Source: Bradyrhizobium sp. (GTDB lineage: Bacteria > Pseudomonadota > Alphaproteobacteria > Rhizobiales > Xanthobacteraceae). From it: a stretch of DNA of 50,518 nt. The notes beneath the pieces were generated by a model that worked only from the letters and a program-made list of their open reading frames with translations, did not search any database and was not told the DNA's origin. Made by a program: the position numbers and the translations under genes. The DNA is taken from NCBI RefSeq assembly GCF_004799405.1, contig NZ_SSMW01000066.1, forward strand, positions 1-50,518, given 5' to 3'. Positions 48,940 through 50,518 of this stretch are shown piece by piece (within the stretch, counting starts at the first letter, position 1; each line of letters opens with the position of its first letter).

Positions 48940-50518
48940 CGTGATCATCTCCTTCAGGATTTGTCGGCGGATGGTCTTGTTGGTGAGGGTGGGGACCTGC
49001 CACCACCAGCCGTCCCGCTTCATTTTCTCGGCCGCAGCGACAAAACGTTTAGCCACCTCGGCAAAATCCGCGTCGGTATAATTCAGGCTGAAAATCAAAC
49101 GGCCGGTTCCGACCCAGCTCAGCGCCAGCCCTTCGGCACGAAGGTAATATTGCAACATCCAATTGTAGCGCGACGGCACGGTGTAATGGACCATCCAGAT
49201 CGAGGACAGATTGGCGACCCGAACCGGCAGGTCTTGCTGGTCCAGCCAGGCGTTCAACTGCTCCGCGCGCCCGTTCCAGATGCCGTCGAGGCCGTCATAA
49301 ATCGAGTGGAAATTGGGACTGGCAAGCCGGCCGAGAAACTCATCCATCGCCGTCATGACGTAGGGGTGCGAATTGAAGGTGCCGCGCGCGAAGCAGACAT
49401 CGGCCGGACGGTCATCGCGGAAGCGGCGCATCAACTCCTTGCGTCCACAGACGACGCCGACCGGCAGGCCTCCGGCGAGGCTCTTGCCGTAAGTGACTAT
49501 GTCGGCGCGCACGCCAAAATAGTCCTGGGCGCCACCGGCGGCCAGCCGAAACCCGACGAACACCTCGTCAAAGATCAGCGCGATATTGCGCTCGGTGCAG
49601 ACTTGCCGCAGCGCCGTCAGCCAGGCGGCATATGCTGCGCGGTCATAGCAGGCCGCTCGCGAGCTGTCGACCAGCGAGGAATCGGCGGGCGCGCTGGCAT
49701 TGGGGTGAAGCGCCTGCAGCGGATTGACCAGAACGCAGGCGATATCCCGCCGCGTCCTCAGGACGTGAAGCGTGCGGTCGGACATCTCGGCCAGCGTGTA
49801 GGTTTCGTGCGGCGAAACCGGATTGCCCACGCCGGGCTGCACGTCGCCCCACCAGCCGTGATAGGCGCCGGCAAAGCGCACCAGGTGCGAGCGGCCGGTA
49901 TGATAGCGGGCAAGCCTGACTGCTTGCATCACCGCTTCGGTGCCGGACATGTGGAACGAGACTTCATCGAGCCCCGAAATCTCGCACAGCCGGCGAACAT
50001 TGTCCGCGACGACGGGATGGTAGAAGCCGAGCACCGGGCCGAGATCATGCGTCCGCTTCTCGGCACTGGCGATGCATTCCTTGTAGAAGTCGTTGCCGAA
50101 GATATTGACGCCGTAGGAGCCGGCGAGATCGTAGAACACATTGCCGTCGAGATCGGTCAGCGTCACGCCGGCCGAGGACTGCATGAAGGTGCCGGCGCCC
50201 AGATGCTCGCGGACCAGCCGGCTGTATTGAAACGGCACGCGGTAGCTTTGAGTAAATTGCAGGTCGGAAATCCGGCTCATGGCTTGCGACGTCATTTGCC
50301 GGCTGCGAGCGTATCGCTCCTTGTAGAAGGCCGCGAGCCAGAAGAATCCATGCTTGCGCTGCGTCGCCACTTCGGCCGGCGCGCCGTCGGAGCAGAAGAA
50401 ATCGTCGACGCCGAATTCGTAGAACGGGATGAGCCGGGCGACCAGGCGCGACATCTTCGAATGTCCGCTCAACGAACAGTGTTTCGCCCGCGAGAGCGCC
50501 AGTCTCGCTTTTACCTTC
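48922..50518 (-). CDS. PLP-dependent class III aminotransferase, glutamate-1-semialdehyde aminomutase-like, 5' end outside the window
   Basis: The reverse-strand frame is open to the right edge, so the start lies outside; at least 531 residues are present. The class III core shows the PLP lysine in VTYGKSLAGGLPVG (near 49485), DEVFVGFRL with the PLP-pairing Asp, and HMSGTEAVMQAVRLAR. The N-terminal part (about residues 1-60, e.g. GHSKMSRLVARLIPFYEF) is longer than in ordinary HemL and resembles aminotransferase domains of some polyketide or lipid-linked systems. The substrate is unknown; haem synthesis is unlikely because ALAS is present in this organism. Confidence 0.85.
   Translation of the reverse strand, partial: KVKARLALSRAKHCSLSGHSKMSRLVARLIPFYEFGVDDFFCSDGAPAEVATQRKHGFFWLAAFYKERYARSRQMTSQAMSRISDLQFTQSYRVPFQYSRLVREHLGAGTFMQSSAGVTLTDLDGNVFYDLAGSYGVNIFGNDFYKECIASAEKRTHDLGPVLGFYHPVVADNVRRLCEISGLDEVSFHMSGTEAVMQAVRLARYHTGRSHLVRFAGAYHGWWGDVQPGVGNPVSPHETYTLAEMSDRTLHVLRTRRDIACVLVNPLQALHPNASAPADSSLVDSSRAACYDRAAYAAWLTALRQVCTERNIALIFDEVFVGFRLAAGGAQDYFGVRADIVTYGKSLAGGLPVGVVCGRKELMRRFRDDRPADVCFARGTFNSHPYVMTAMDEFLGRLASPNFHSIYDGLDGIWNGRAEQLNAWLDQQDLPVRVANLSSIWMVHYTVPSRYNWMLQYYLRAEGLALSWVGTGRLIFSLNYTDADFAEVAKRFVAAAEKMKRDGWWWQVPTLTNKTIRRQILKEMITKKRQR

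Noticed and set aside
1..50518. tRNA, rRNA, CRISPR arrays, phage or transposase genes
   Set aside because: None were recognised by reading. A covariance-model search (tRNAscan-SE, Rfam) was not available; a positive hit would overturn this.

Overview
The window is GC-rich alphaproteobacterial DNA, most probably from a Bradyrhizobium-like or Rhodopseudomonas-like member of the Nitrobacteraceae. The reasons are the complete fixNOQP-fixGHIS arrangement, FixK-type boxes, a rhizobial-type outer-membrane protein (signal peptide then ADLPVK), a Rhodobacter-type PmtA, BMP-type ABC importers, and interspersed palindromic repeats of the kind common in that family. No rRNA, tRNA, CRISPR array or insertion-sequence transposase was seen.

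Region 1 (1-10114) is a micro-oxic respiration and haem block. It holds the 3' part of fixN, then fixO, fixQ and fixP (cbb3 oxidase), fixGHIS (oxidase assembly and copper supply), a 51-aa membrane peptide, two small cytochromes c, an unknown 86-aa protein and a 5-aminolevulinate synthase. FixK/FNR-type boxes (TTGA-N6-TCAA) lie at 2791, 7465, 8637 and 8722, which suggests that haem synthesis, the small peptide and the oxidase assembly genes respond together to low oxygen. One of the cytochromes has no methionine at all in its mature part.

Region 2 (10196-18881) carries an SsuABC/TauABC-like importer, a LysR regulator, an RraA/HMG-aldolase family protein, a soluble lytic transglycosylase, an orphan TctC-type binding protein and a small secreted proline-rich protein. 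A 13-bp element is shared, in the same orientation, by the upstream regions of the importer and the RraA-family gene.

Region 3 (18900-44614) is a purine/ureide nitrogen-scavenging island: DUF3830-puuE-uraD/uraH fusion, an NCS2 purine permease, urate oxidase, an XdhD/YgfM-like molybdenum hydroxylase, an 8-oxoguanine-deaminase-like amidohydrolase, two complete BMP-type nucleoside/base ABC importers, a possible Tsx-like outer-membrane channel, a guanine-deaminase-like enzyme, a biuret-hydrolase-like cysteine hydrolase, allantoate amidohydrolase and dctA. Together these could carry guanine, xanthine or 8-oxopurines through urate, 5-hydroxyisourate, OHCU and allantoin to allantoate and ammonia. 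The main new observation is that eight promoters in this island fit the sigma-54 (RpoN) -24/-12 pattern, correctly oriented and 23-66 nt from the predicted transcript start to the start codon. Three pairs are divergent. This suggests an RpoN-controlled, nitrogen-limitation regulon.

Region 4 (44703-50518) holds an unknown membrane protein, a small unknown protein, a GT4 glycosyltransferase, a phospholipid N-methyltransferase next to a putative Mpo1/DUF962-like membrane protein, and a class III aminotransferase that runs off the right edge.
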